DNA of 64,000 bases from Portunus trituberculatus (taxonomy: Eukaryota > Arthropoda > Malacostraca > Decapoda > Portunidae), in the NCBI RefSeq assembly GCF_017591435.1, contig NC_059286.1:6353182-6417181 (forward strand). The letters run 5' to 3'. Under the pieces are notes generated by a model that searched no databases, was not told where the DNA came from, and was given only the letters and a program-made list of their open reading frames with translations. A program made the position numbers and the translations under genes. Positions 42,423 through 64,000 of the stretch are shown in pieces. Numbering within the stretch: the first letter of the stretch is position 1; every line of letters starts with the position of its first letter.

Positions 42423-42903
42423 TTACTGGTGGGCTGGCTGGCTGGCTGGCTGATTGGTGGGCTGGTTTGCTGGCTGGCTTGTTGGCAGACTGGCTGGCTG
42501 GCTGACTGACTGGTGGGCTGGATGGCTGGTTGGCTGACTGGCTAGCTGACTGGCTGGCTGGTTGGCTGGTTGGCAGGCAGGCTGGCTGGCTGACTGGTGG
42601 GCTGGGTGGCTGGCTGGCTGGCTGACTGGTGGGCTGGCTGTCTGGTTGGCTGACTGGCTAGCTGACTGGCTGGCTGGTTGGCTGGTTGACAGGCTGGCTG
42701 GCTGACTGGTGGGCTGGCTGGCTGGTTGGTTGGCTGGCTGGGTGACTGGCTTACTGGTGGGCTGGTTGGCTGGCTGGCTGATTGGTGGGCTGTCTGGCTG
42801 GCTGGCTGGCTGGGCTGGCTGTCTGGTTGGCTGGTTGGCTGGCTGGGTGGCTGGCTGACTGGTGGGCTGGCTGGCTTGCTTACTGGCTGGTTGGTTGGCT
42901 GGT
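42345..42903 (+). repeat. GGCT-based minisatellite, about 560 bp
   Basis: GGCT tetranucleotides are organised with GACT, GGTT and GGTGGGCT variants into longer blocks. One block of about 95 bp (from CTGGTTGGCTGACTGGC) appears twice, near 42525 and 42640. The reading frames are Leu/Ala/Gly/Trp-rich artefacts. Confidence 0.9.
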
Positions 42904-42996
42904 GATGTTTCGTCGTTGTATGGGAGTTTTTTGGAGTTCCGCTGCTCTCAGTGCCATTAGAACACTTTATATTCCTCTTATTGTATAGAAATGGCT

Positions 42997-42999
<3 letters not shown>

Positions 43000-43055
<56 letters not shown>
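43000..43055 (+). repeat. (CT)n microsatellite
   Basis: About 28 CT units. Confidence 0.95.
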
Positions 43056-43059
<4 letters not shown>

Positions 43060-43163
43060 GATTTTTTTTTTTTTTATCTATTTGTTGTGGTTTTGTACAT
43101 TAAACATTCAGAATTCATATCTTGCAGTCTTCTATTTTTCTGATATATAGTTTGCTATATTTT

Positions 43164-43165
<2 letters not shown>

Positions 43166-43242
<77 letters not shown>
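43166..43242 (+). repeat. (GA)n microsatellite
   Basis: About 38 GA units. Confidence 0.95.
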
Positions 43243-43245
<3 letters not shown>

Positions 43246-43639
43246 AAGAAATATTAACGTTACCCTTTGTATTTTTGTTTCTTTGTTGAGTCTTAAACAG
43301 AAAATGAATCTTAGAAGGGTAAACTGCACGTATTCTGACCAACCAAACTGTTCGCCTTCAAATTGACAAGAAGTGAAATGGTCCTTCCTTTTCAACTTTT
43401 TATTTTGAAACTTACAATTCATTATACTTATTATCAAAATTGCTCTTTGCGTTTATACTTTCTGATACCTGTTTATTTGTATTGTAATTATCTTAGACAC
43501 AGACACGTGAAAAGAATGAAAGAAATATAAATCAACAAGAAAAAGAGGAGGAATGCAAAGGAATACAAAGGAAAACAAAATACCTGCAGGAGGAAGAAGA
43601 GGAGGAAGAGGAAGAGAAGAAGAAAGTAAAAGAGTACCA

Positions 43640-44090
43640 ATTAACCCGTAAAAGTGATACATAAACAGGAAAGAAGAAGAAGGAATAGGAAAAGGAGAAG
43701 GAAAATTAGAAGAAGAGAAAAAGAGAAAGAAGTGAAACAGGAGGAGAAAAAAAAAGAAAGAACAAGAGTACCAATAAACTCGTTAAAGCGATACAGAAAC
43801 AGGAATAAAGAAGAAGGAGGAAGAGGAAGAGAATGAAGAGAAGAGGAAGAAGAGGAAAGGAGATGGAGGAGGAAGAGAAAGAGGAAGAGAAGAAGAAAGA
43901 ACAAAACAGGAAACCCATAAAACCGATACAGAAACAGGAAAGAAGAAGAAGAAGAAGGAGGAGGAAGAGGAAGAGAATGAAAAGAAGAGGAAGAAGAGGA
44001 GAAGGAGATGGAGGAGGAAGAGAAAGAGGAAGAGAAGAAGGAGCAAGAGTACCCGTGAACCCGTTAAAGCGATACGAAGTCATTGCACGC
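43640..44090 (+). repeat. Purine-rich tandem array, unit about 130-140 bp
   Basis: Three units begin near 43650, 43785 and 43920 with GATACAGAAACAGGAA-type cores and continue through AGAAGAGGAAGAAGAGGA and GGAGATGGAGGAGGAAG. Confidence 0.7.
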
Positions 44091-44225
44091 CACAAGAGGA
44101 GGAGGATGAGGCCAGGCTCGCGTGCAGGGTGAGTGGGGCCCTGGCTGCATTTCACCTCCAGACTGTCTAGCAACACGTCAGGCGCTCCGTGGGCAGGATG
44201 GCGAGGAACAGAGGAACTATTGGCC

Positions 44226-44228
<3 letters not shown>

Positions 44229-44303
<75 letters not shown>

Positions 44304-44362
44304 GAAAGAGAAAAAGAAAGTGAAAAAGAGAGAAAGAGACAGTTTTGAGAGCAGAGAAGGAG

Positions 44363-44398
<36 letters not shown>
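44229..44398 (+). repeat. (GA)n microsatellites
   Basis: GA at 44229-44299 and at 44368-44398 with an imperfect spacer. Confidence 0.95.
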
Positions 44399-44402
<4 letters not shown>

Positions 44403-44435
44403 TTTTAATCTAATGTATTTCTCATTGTGTGTTTA

Positions 44436-44644
44436 TTAACCCCTTCAGTACTGGAGCGCCTTTTTTTCATGAATTTTTGGTGTGATTAGATGATTTTTTG
44501 ACATAAGTAAGGGTCTATGGAGGTCAGAAGATTAATAGCCACAGTTTTCTCTATTTTAATCCCCACATAAGTTTTTAATATCTAAGATCACTAAAGGATA
44601 AGCAGAGTAAATATGAAAATACGTCGTGGTACTAAAGGGGTTAA
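44436..44644 (+). mobile_element. MITE A copy 8
   Basis: TTAACCCCTTCAGTACTGGA at the left and GGTACTAAAGGGGTTAA at the right. Confidence 0.9.
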
Positions 44645-44648
44645 TGTC

Positions 44649-44650
<2 letters not shown>

Positions 44651-44724
<74 letters not shown>
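44651..44724 (+). repeat. (GT)n microsatellite
   Basis: About 37 GT units, starting seven bases after MITE A copy 8. Confidence 0.95.
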
Positions 44725-44727
<3 letters not shown>

Positions 44728-45091
44728 ATGTTAGTGCATTATGAAATTCGTCTGGTTAAGTTAGTCCTGGTTGTTGCTCTTTTTTACTTTTATTTCTACT
44801 TTTGATGCATTTTTTTTTATCAGTACATCGTTGTCATCCGTATTTTCCCTCCTAAATAGGAAAATGCGGACGTCAAACAAAAAATGATGATGATGATGAT
44901 GATAAACGTTGTCATCCGTATATAGAGAGAGAGAGAGAGAGATGTGTTTCTATTTATCTCAAACAGGCGAAGGTGGATCTAGTTCTGAATACAATAGTGA
45001 TTTTCTGCACCATTATATGTGTTCTGGTATTGGCGATCGTATTTCTGACACCTCGAGCTGTATGTGACACGGTATAGGGATTTGAATACTT

Positions 45092-45295
45092 TTAACCCCT
45101 TCAGTACTATGACACGTTATCATATTCATTTTGCTTTCTATTTAGTGTCCGTATACAGCTTCAGAAACTTAAGGGGGTTAAAATAATGAAGATTCTGGCC
45201 ATTAATCTTCTGACCTTTATAGACCTTTCCTAATGCAAATAAAATCGTCTAATCATATCCAAACTCATGGTAAAAATGTGTCCCAATATTGAAGT
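45092..45295 (-). mobile_element. MITE A copy 9
   Basis: It begins TTAACCCCTTCAGTACTATG. The right terminal repeat is lost after CCCAATATTGAAG. Confidence 0.85.
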
Positions 45296-45429
45296 TTAGT
45301 TTTTCTCTCTATTAGAATTGACGTCTCGTGGAATATCTAAAGGAATCTCGTAAATGTTTCTCTCACGTGTTGCCATGTCTTAAATATGTCTGAAACTGAG
45401 GAGCGTATCAGGAAAATACCTGAAAGTTG

Positions 45430-45600
45430 GAGAGTACAATTTCTGAACGTGGAAAGGGCGTCTCATCACAATTTCTGAAGGTGGGAAGAAAGGCCGTCTT
45501 TGTACAATTTCTGAAGGTAGTAAGGCCGGCTGATCACAATTTCCGAAGGTGGGAAGGGCGGCTCATCACAATTTCTGAAGGTGGGAAGGGCGTCTTGAAA
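45430..45600 (+). repeat. Short minisatellite, unit about 35-45 bp
   Basis: ACAATTTCTGAAGGTGGGAAG with GGGCGTCTCATC recurs about five times. Confidence 0.8.
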
Positions 45601-46229
45601 AATTAACAAATAAATAACAAACCTGAAGGCATCGTTATCTCATGCAAATTTCAGGAGGTAAACAGACATCTCATGAAAATATCAAAGAAAAAAAGGTGGA
45701 ATCTCAAAAAAAAAAAAAGAATTGATAAATGAATAGATATGAAAAAATCAGAAAAAATCGGTATCTTATGAGAGTTTCCCTGAGCAAGACGTGAATATCT
45801 GGACTTCTCACAGGAAAATCTGGAGGTGTGACTGACGAAATGCCTTCTTGCTTCACTATTCAACACGCGCCATAGTGAAGCAATAGCCATGAATTTGTCT
45901 GTGATCGAACACTACGAAAAAAGAATAGACAGAATTATGAGAACCGCGAAAACCTACAGCAGCATTCCTCGCCTCGAAAAAAAAAATAGATGAATAAGAA
46001 AAAGATGGGCACAGTTGTAATCTTCTAAGAAACAAAAGGGGGAAGTCTCATGTCACTCCATCGGGGATAAAATATTAAAGATCCCCACCAAATATAGATA
46101 AATTAGGAGGCCGCTTATTATAACATGTCCTGAGTAAGTGGTCTATATCTTCATTATTCATATGGGCAGTGGTCGACAGGGAGATGTTAGCAGGGTATTC
46201 ATTATCTTACGAGTACTTCTTGTCATAAA
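45601..46229. other. AT-rich gene-free stretch
   Basis: No repeat family or exon that I can support. Confidence 0.4.
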
Positions 46230-47880
46230 TGTATCGTCCTTTGCTTTTTTCATGATCTACTATCCAAACTCTTATTCTTTTCCTGGTGTGCTAAAAGAAT
46301 GGTAGGAAGATGTAGATCGTAAATTGGTGAAACTTGTATGGTCTATTGTTTTTTTTTTTTTTTATGATCTATCTAAACTTCTATTTTTCGTGGTGGTGTG
46401 CTAAAAAAAATTGTTAGTAAGATGTAGATAGTATTCTCAATCATTCATACGGTAAACTCTGGAACTCCCTACCTGCTTCTGTATTTCAGCTTCCTACGAC
46501 TTGATTTATTTTAAGAGGGAAGTATCAGGACATTTATTCCTTAATTTTGGCTAACTCTTTACTTTTCTTTTAGGGAACCACCACTCAATTGGGTAGTTTT
46601 TTTTTTTCCTTGGCTGGAATGTCTCCTGAAATAAAAATAGAAAAAATTGATAAGACATGCATCCTTCATTCTCTTTTTTTTCATGACCTACTTATCCAAA
46701 CGCCATTTTCTTATGGTGTGTGAAAAAAAAATGTTAGTAGATGTAAATAGTCCATTCTTCTTATCTTTTTTTTTTTCATGATGTACACAAACACCCATTA
46801 TTTGTTTTTTCTGGTGGTGTGTGAAAAAAAATGTCAGTAAGATATATATATAGTTAATTGGTAAGATATGTATAGTCCATTGCTTTTTGCTTTTTGTTCA
46901 ATTGTTTGTTTGTTTGTTTGTTTGTTTGTTTGTTTTTTTCATGCTCCACCATCGAAACGCCCATTTTTTTTTTCTGGTGTGACAAAATGTTAGTAAGATG
47001 TAAATGGTAAATTGGTAAGATATGTATGATTCATTGCTTTTTTTTCATTATTTATTACCCAAACGCTATTTTTTCTGGTGGTGCGTGAAAAATAAAATAA
47101 TAAGCTGTAAATAATGAATTGGTAAGATATATAATAATGTAAGATAGAAAATGGTAATATAAAAGGTTATTTGTTGTTTTTTTCAGTGACTTTCCATCCC
47201 TACAGCTTTTTTTTCTGATGGTTTCTAAACTAAATAGTAAAAAATTAATAATAAATCAGTAAGATAGAATAGTTGGGTAAGATACATCATATAGATAGAC
47301 TTTTCAATGGCTTACTATCACAGCACTTTATTATTTTGGTGGTTTCTAAAATAATAGCAAAATATAAATAAAAAATCAATAATATAAATGTGAATAGCAG
47401 AATAAAATACATACTAATAAATTGACTTTTTATAATGACTTACTATAATAGCACTTAATTTTTCTGGTGGTTTCTAAAAATGATAGGAAAAAGTTAATAA
47501 TAAATCAATAATATAGATGTGAACAGCAGGATAAGATACGTACTATAATAAGCAAACTTTTTATAATCACTTACTTTCACAGCATTTAATTTTTCTGGTG
47601 GTTTGAAAAAATATTAGCAACATGACGAATAGTAAATCAGTAATATAGATGTGAATAGCTGGATAAGATATGTCCTGTAATAAGTAGACTTTTTTCAATG
47701 GCTTACTATCACAGCACTTAATTTTTCTGGTGGTTTCTGGAAATAATAGCAAAATATGAATAATAAATCAATAATACTTTCATAGCATTTAATTTTTCTG
47801 ATGGTTTGAAAAAAATATTAGCAAGATGAATAACATATGAGTGAGACCGATATAAGATGGTAAAGTAAAGCACGCCCTGT
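46230..47880 (+). repeat. Tandem array, unit about 110-135 bp, about 12 units
   Basis: Each unit has a TTTTTTCATGACnTACTATC-like part, an AAACnCnnATTTTTCTGGTGGTnTnTnA core and a GnTAGnAAGATGTAAATAGTAA part. Early and late units differ: late ones read TCACAGCACTTAATTTTTC. A retrotransposon fragment interrupts the array at 46444-46642. Confidence 0.75.
46444..46642 (+). mobile_element. LINE-1 family 3' end inserted in the tandem array
   Basis: TGGAACTCCCTACCTGCTTC, AAGAGGGAAGTATCAGGAC, GGGAACCACCACTCAATTGGG and CTTGGCTGG, then an A-rich end. The reading frame is shifted after the VFP codons, so it is a dead copy. Confidence 0.75.
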
Positions 47881-48382
47881 ATATAATAGGTATACTATAT
47901 ATTGATTTACTACGAGTCATTATCCCAACACTCATTTATCACGAGATGTCTCAATAACAGGAACCGAACATTTTCAGTTTGGGCGTGTTTTGAGGATGTT
48001 TTGGTGTGTTTGGGTGTGTTTTGAGGTATTTTTGTGTTTTTTGGTGTGTTTTGAGTTGTTTTGGGCCGTTTGGGTGTGTTTTGCGATGTTTTGAGTGTAT
48101 TTTGGTATATTTTGGTGTGTTTGGAGGGGTTTTTGTGTGTTTTGGGGTGTTTTAAGTGTATTTTGCTGTGTTTTGGTATGTTTTGGGGTGTTTTGAATGT
48201 ATTTTGGTGTGTGTTTTGCTGTGTTTTGAGGTGTTTTGGTGTGTTTTGGTGTGTTTCGAGGGTGTAAAATGGTACGGTAAAGCACGCCCTGTATATAATA
48301 GGCACACTACATATTGATTTGCTACGAGTCATTATCCCAACACTCATTTATCACGAGATGTCTCAATAACAGGAACTGAACA
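47856..48382 (+). repeat. TTTTGGTGTG minisatellite between 115-bp direct repeats
   Basis: The segment from AAAGCACGCCCTGTATATAA to CAATAACAGGAACCGAAC at 47856-47970 recurs at 48267-48382 with about six changes. Between them, GTTTTGGTGTGTTTTGAGGT-type units of 9-19 bp fill 47985-48265. Confidence 0.85.
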
Positions 48383-48584
48383 CACGTAATTCCCTTCAAG
48401 CTAAAATGTTACCATGTTTTTCGTAAAGAACTCCACATATAGGCCGTGTTCATTAAGTCTGCACATGATTTATAACTCCAATCGCTAACACCTACCGTAA
48501 GTGTCACGAGAAATGACACTACCTCACAAATAACACCCTTCTTCGCACGTATGTCCCTTATCACTGTGTTCCTCATGACACACC

Positions 48585-49300
48585 CAACGCAATAGGGACA
48601 ATTACTCGTCAAACTAACACTCTTTTTTCGTCGAGCGTGTAGAAAATTGTCAATACTTCTACGATAAAGGAAATAAAGAGGAATAGAAAAATGCATCTGT
48701 CCTTACATGTCCTACAGCGCAAAAGATACAATTACTACTACTTCCACATTACTTGTCATATTAACAGGGTTTTTTTCGTCGACATTGTAGAAAATCGTTA
48801 CTGCCACAAAAAGAGAAAATAGGAATAGGAAAAATGCATCTGTTCTTTCATATCCTGCAACACAATATCTACAATTACAATAACCTCAGCATTACTCGCC
48901 TTACTAACACTTTTTACGTCGAGCTTGTAGAAAATTGTTACTGCTGCAAAAAGAAGCAAGAGTAATAGAAAAAAATGCATCTGTCTCTACATGTCCTACA
49001 ACGCAATAGCTACAATTACTTTTACTTCAGCATTACTCACCATTATGACACCTATTTTTCCTCGAGCATGTAGAAAATTGTCGTTACAGTTACAAGAAAG
49101 AGGAACTAAATAGGAATATAAAAAATGCATCTTTCCCTACTTGTCCTACAACGCAAAAGGTACAATTATAATTACGTCAACATTACTCGCTATCATGACA
49201 CCTATTTTTCCTCGAGTATATAGAAAATCATCATTATTGCTACAAAAAGAGGGAGTAAACAGGAACAGAAAAATAGTACATCCGTTCCTACATGTTACTC
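48585..49300 (+). repeat. Tandem array, unit about 145 bp, about five units
   Basis: The anchor CGTCGAGCnTGTAGAAAAT falls at 48629, 48777, 48917, 49060 and 49210. Each is followed by AAAAAATGCATCTGTCC, ACATGTCCTACAACGCAA and ACAATTACT. Spacing is 140-150 bp. Confidence 0.85.
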
Positions 49301-49493
49301 TCTAAGTAGAAGTACCAATGGTTGTCAAGATGTGTGGCTTGTCATAGCCACTTTACACCCTGACTATGCGAGAAGTTTATTATTCAAGCAAGATTCGGGG
49401 AAGTTGTCAGCCGGAGGAAGAGAAGAAGGGAGTCGTCATGCAATAAGGGAATAGAGAAAAACAAAATACGTGTTAGAGAAAAATGAAGACTTA

Positions 49494-49770
49494 AGTAGAG
49501 TGGAGGAAAGAAGGAAAGAGGAAAACGAAAGAAGAACAAGAGGACTTTAAAAAGGGGTAGAAACTATAGAGAACACAAAAATAAAACAACAATAACAAGG
49601 AGGAGAAGAAGTACAAGAGCAAAATCCATAAGTAGAGTGGAGAAAAGAAGGAAAGAAGACGAAAGAAGAACAAGAGGACTTTAAAAAGGGGTAGAAAACG
49701 ATAGAGATCACAAAAAGAAAACAACAATAACAACAATAACAAGGAGGATAAGTATAAGAGCAAAATCCAG
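49494..49770 (+). repeat. Tandem duplication, unit about 137 bp
   Basis: Two adjacent units start AGTAGAGTGGAG at about 49494 and 49631 and both end AGAGCAAAATCCA. Few differences, so recent. Confidence 0.85.
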
Positions 49771-50216
49771 AAGAAAGACACGCAAATACCACCATTATGG
49801 GCCTCGCAGTGAAGTGACTGGCAGACGGGTTGCTTTATAACTTAGTATTGATTCACCCTTGCCATGTTTACTCAAGAGGCATGTCACAAAGAGCCACAAG
49901 CGTCACTGGCGAAATGCGGCCTGTTACCTCTCTACTTGCTATTGTCAATTGGAAGAATCTAGCGCTACTTAACGTGCCAGAAATGAATAAGACAAAGAAG
50001 TGAACATTGCAACAACTTCATAAAGGTCATAAGTGCATTTTTTATCATTACTTAGCGTTCAGTATTACCACATGTCGCTGTTTGCATTTCGTGTACTCGT
50101 TGCTACTGAGAAAGTCATTGGGTATTTGAGTAGGAGTGACTTCATGGACAATTCTTTATTTTCATACTGGAAATCTCTCATCTGACGGGACTTTGAGTTA
50201 GAGAAGGTCGATATGA

Positions 50217-50439
<223 letters not shown>

Positions 50440-50624
50440 AATCTTTCTTCTAGTTCCCTGTTTCTTCCCAAGAGTGGGTGAAACTGACGTGGCGGTATTG
50501 AAGTCTACTCGAATCTTCCTCCTTCACACTCTGAACCTCGCGTGTCCGAATAAAAGCTCCCACTAATGTAGAAATAATACATTAGCAACCGAATCATGTG
50601 CAGTGTCAGTATATAAAAAAGCGT

Positions 50625-50629
<5 letters not shown>

Positions 50630-50698
<69 letters not shown>
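50630..50698 (+). repeat. (GT)n microsatellite
   Basis: About 34 GT units. Confidence 0.95.
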
Positions 50699-50700
<2 letters not shown>

Positions 50701-50839
50701 CTCGTGCCGTGCCGGAACATGCGGCAGTGAATGGTGGGCGTGGTAAAGGTGAATTAATTATGATCAATGTAGTGACGCGCCATCAAGTAAAAGTTAATAG
50801 GTGGGTGTTGTTTTTTATTGTGTGTGTTTTTTAAGGTAG

Positions 50840-51082
<243 letters not shown>

Positions 51083-51296
51083 GACAAATGATGAGAAAAT
51101 CACACCATGAATTATGGACTCGGATATTGCACAAAAAAGTAAGAGAAAAGTTGTAGGCATCTTCTTTTATTACTTCAAAAGAAAAAAGAAAAGAAATATG
51201 AGAAATGTAATTAGCAAAATTGAAAATATAACTACAAAAGTTGAAACTGTAAACCGTTGTAAATATAAACGAGGGAAAGTAAAAAGTAACTGATAT

Positions 51297-51420
51297 TTAT
51301 TATTATTATTATTAGTAGTAGTAGTAGTAGTAGTAGTATTGTTATTATTATTATTATCATTATCATTATTATTATCATTATTATTTTTTTTTATTATTAC
51401 TATTATTATTTTATTAAGGA
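51297..51420 (+). repeat. (TTA)n/(GTA)n microsatellite
   Basis: TTA and TAG triplets with TCA interruptions. Confidence 0.9.
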
Positions 51421-51492
51421 AATTGACATCTTTTATATACAGTACTTCTGAAAACTGTTGTTAATAAAACGCCTCCCCTGTCAACTCCACCC

Positions 51493-51691
51493 TTAACACA
51501 TTTTGACCTTGAGATTTGTGTTCGCGTAGACTGTTTTATTGACGTTAGAAAGGGTCCATGAAGGTCAGAAGATTAATGGCCACACTCTTCACTATTCTAA
51601 ACCCCCACACATGAGTTTCTGAAGGTGTATAAAATCACCAAATAGTAAGATAAGTGAATATGAAAACGCGTCATGGTACTGGATGAGTTAA
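51493..51691 (+). mobile_element. MITE A copy 10 (left end truncated)
   Basis: It starts within the element (TTAACACATTTTGACC) and runs to a mutated right end (GGTACTGGATGAGTTAA). Confidence 0.85.
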
Positions 51692-51859
51692 GGAAGACAA
51701 TTCTAGCTGAAGACTCAGAAAGACAAAAGGATAAATAGATAAAAGATCCACTGAAGACGTCAATCCTAAAAGAGAAATTACAAAAAAAAATGTGTCGTGA
51801 AACCTTGACAAAATTTGAGTCACAGGCAGCAGGAAACACAGAATCCTGCAGAGTGTGTC

Positions 51860-52345
51860 AATATGAAAGCAACAGTGAAAAATAAAATCAGAATGAAAAG
51901 TAGCAAGTAAAACAAAAGGAAAAGAGTAACAGTACAGAAAACAATGAGCGTTTAAAATAAAACAAATATCCCAGTACTCCTCCCTATGTCCCTGGCCTCC
52001 TTCACCCTGTCCCTTCCTATTCTCCCTTTGTGGTTGTTCTGGTCTCTTATGGATACTGGGGTCGCTAAAATGAGTAACACCATTTAAAGCAACAGTCAAA
52101 AACCAGAATGAAAAGTAGCAAGTAAAGAAAAGGAAAAGAGAAAACAGTCCAGAAATAAATTAACGTTTAGTATGAAGCAAATAAAAAGAAAACGAAGTAA
52201 CACCATTTAAAGCAACAGTCAAAAAAACAGAATGAAAAGTAGCAAGTAAAGAAAAGGAAAAGAGAAAACAGTACAGAAAAGAATGAATGTTTAATAAGAA
52301 GCAAATAAAAAGAAAACGAAGTAACACAATTTAAAACAACAAGCG
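51860..52345 (+). repeat. Tandem array, unit about 125 bp, about three units
   Basis: AACAGTCAAAAA, AGAATGAAAAGTAGCAAGTA, GGAAAAGAGAAAACAGTnCAG and GAAGCAAATAAAAAGAAAACG recur. The first unit is separated from the others by about 100 bp of unrelated sequence. Confidence 0.8.
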
Positions 52346-52718
52346 TGTACTAGGAATCCACTCGATAGAATAAGGAGTGAGGGACAATATTCAAAGTAAC
52401 ACCGTGCATTAAGTAGCAAAGAGACCAAAGAAAACAAGTGAGCATTTAAGGTAACAGACGTTCATGAAGTGGCGAATGAGCAGAAGGAAAACAAGTAAGA
52501 GTAGAAAATAACAAGCACGCACAGGTGTAAACAAAGAGGTAACGGAGTGTACAGCCATCACAACCTGTCTTAATTAACGTGTGAAGTGTAAGGGATAGTT
52601 CAACACGCGGCACTGTCAATCATTATCCCCGTATAGTCAATACTTCATACAAAGAATAAACTGTCCACACACTAACGTTTACAGTCCATTAGCGAGTATA
52701 CTGAGAGACAAGTTTACA

Positions 52719-52721
<3 letters not shown>

Positions 52722-52777
<56 letters not shown>
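52722..52777 (+). repeat. (CT)n microsatellite
   Basis: About 28 CT units. Confidence 0.95.
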
Positions 52778-52779
<2 letters not shown>

Positions 52780-52961
52780 CGGTATCCCGTTCCAAGAAGT
52801 TAATTGAGGGTAATACTTATGTAAACCTTTCCGTCTATTGCTTGGGGCGCCATATGACCTCGTTATGATGGTGATGTTATGTAATATTCTCGCTGCTGTG
52901 GCTATCCTGTGTTGACATTCTCAGTACTGGAGAAAATGTTGGCGTGGGCACAGACGGGAGA

Positions 52962-52964
<3 letters not shown>

Positions 52965-53045
<81 letters not shown>

Positions 53046-53123
53046 ATTGGCCTTCATGCTATTACACAGTAGGTTTTTTACATAATTTATGAAGGCTTAG
53101 ATTCCATAAAACCCAAAGGCTAT

Positions 53124-53162
<39 letters not shown>
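52965..53162 (+). repeat. (GA)n microsatellites
   Basis: GA at 52965-53041 and at 53130-53162. Confidence 0.95.
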
Positions 53163-53165
<3 letters not shown>

Positions 53166-53607
53166 GGAAGACGGCAGAAGAGCTTAGTTTATACATTTTA
53201 GACTCGAGATAAATTTACAAGACTATAAAATGAAACTATGCCTAAATACTTTAAGATTCACCATTGTTTAGCGGTCAAAGGATTAATTCAAGGCTGGGTC
53301 AATAGCTTTTCTTTTCTTTACTCGTGTACGGTAAAGAGAAGGAAGACAAAAAGAAGACTCGCCTGTAAACCCTTGACCTTTTGATTAACCCGTCTGTTCC
53401 TCCTTTATTTAAGTTTTCCTATCACGTTGAACTGTTTGGGGTAAGATAGTACTAGAGTAGGATATAAAGTAAAAATCTGCCTTGATGAATAACTAGAGGA
53501 GTGATGGGCAAGGTAACACAATAGGCTGACGAGCAGATTAGTGTGCAGGAAGGAGGCGCCGCTAACAATGTTGATTGCTACAGAACACAAAGGAGGCTTC
53601 AGGAGGC

Positions 53608-63787
<10,180 letters not shown>

Positions 63788-63863
63788 GTAATTCGTAGAT
63801 GCGAAATTGATTATAACGTTCCTGGTTGTATTCTGTCATTGTTAACGACATGTTACTACTGCT

Positions 63864-63864
63864 T

Positions 63865-63925
<61 letters not shown>

Positions 63926-63950
63926 CTACCTACCTACCTACCTACCTACA
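63864..63950 (+). repeat. (CTA)n-(CTAC)n microsatellite
   Basis: About 20 CTA triplets are followed by six CTAC units. Confidence 0.95.
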
Positions 63951-64000
63951 TATCTACCTTTCTAGTAATACCAATACTACTATGAGTGTTTTAATAACTT

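Noticed and set aside
48585..49300. CRISPR-like array
   Set aside because: Units of 145 bp are repeated throughout with no unique spacers, and the DNA is eukaryotic.
53568..53607. Start codon at 53568 for the channel gene
   Set aside because: Out of frame with the HG-motif exon and terminated soon after; ATG 53608 is in frame and preceded by an in-frame stop.

Overview
The window looks like nuclear DNA of an invertebrate animal, most likely a decapod crustacean such as a crab. This is inferred from three things: the extreme density of long, nearly pure microsatellites (CT, GT, CCT, CTT, CTA and CCTTG runs, many over 100 bp), intron-split coding exons, and an animal-only channel family. No sequence search was possible, so the species is not established.

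Only two protein-coding loci can be supported. At the left edge (1-570) is the 3' end of an unrecognised gene. Its open frame enters from outside the window, carries a long Glu/Gly-rich acidic stretch and ends in a hydrophobic C-terminal segment. At the right edge (53608 to about 63787, running out of the window) are nine exons of a pickpocket-like DEG/ENaC (amiloride-sensitive sodium channel family) subunit. The eight introns between them have matching phases and good splice sites at almost every junction. The spliced product has the His-Gly gating motif, TM1 and most of the cysteine-rich extracellular domain. TM2, the pore and the C-terminus lie beyond the window.

Everything between (about 0.6-53.6 kb) is repeat-dominated. 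There are five layers. (1) Microsatellites, often compound (CT next to CCT, CTAT or CTA), sit every 0.5-2 kb. (2) A roughly 210-bp TTAA-flanked inverted-terminal-repeat element (MITE A, piggyBac-like in its ends) has 17 copies between 17 and 61 kb, including dimers and a trimer. (3) A second roughly 210-bp element (MITE X) has eight copies, two of them split by MITE A at an internal TTAA. (4) Two copies of a tRNA-derived SINE and many 5'-truncated 3' ends of at least two non-LTR retrotransposon families. (5) Several tandem arrays with unit lengths of about 100-200 bp (18.6-20.8, 22.3-23.9, 29.8-30.3, 46.2-47.9, 48.6-49.3 and 51.9-52.3 kb), plus minisatellites.

The channel gene is shaped by these repeats. 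Intron 5 holds four MITE A copies in one orientation. Two acceptors are preceded almost directly by long pyrimidine microsatellites. One donor is the first unit of a GA array. No bacterial-type system, CRISPR array, rRNA or stand-alone tRNA gene was seen. The long open frames across the repeats (poly-Ser/Leu/Pro/Arg-Glu, ALPCL repeats) are products of low-complexity DNA and are not annotated as genes.
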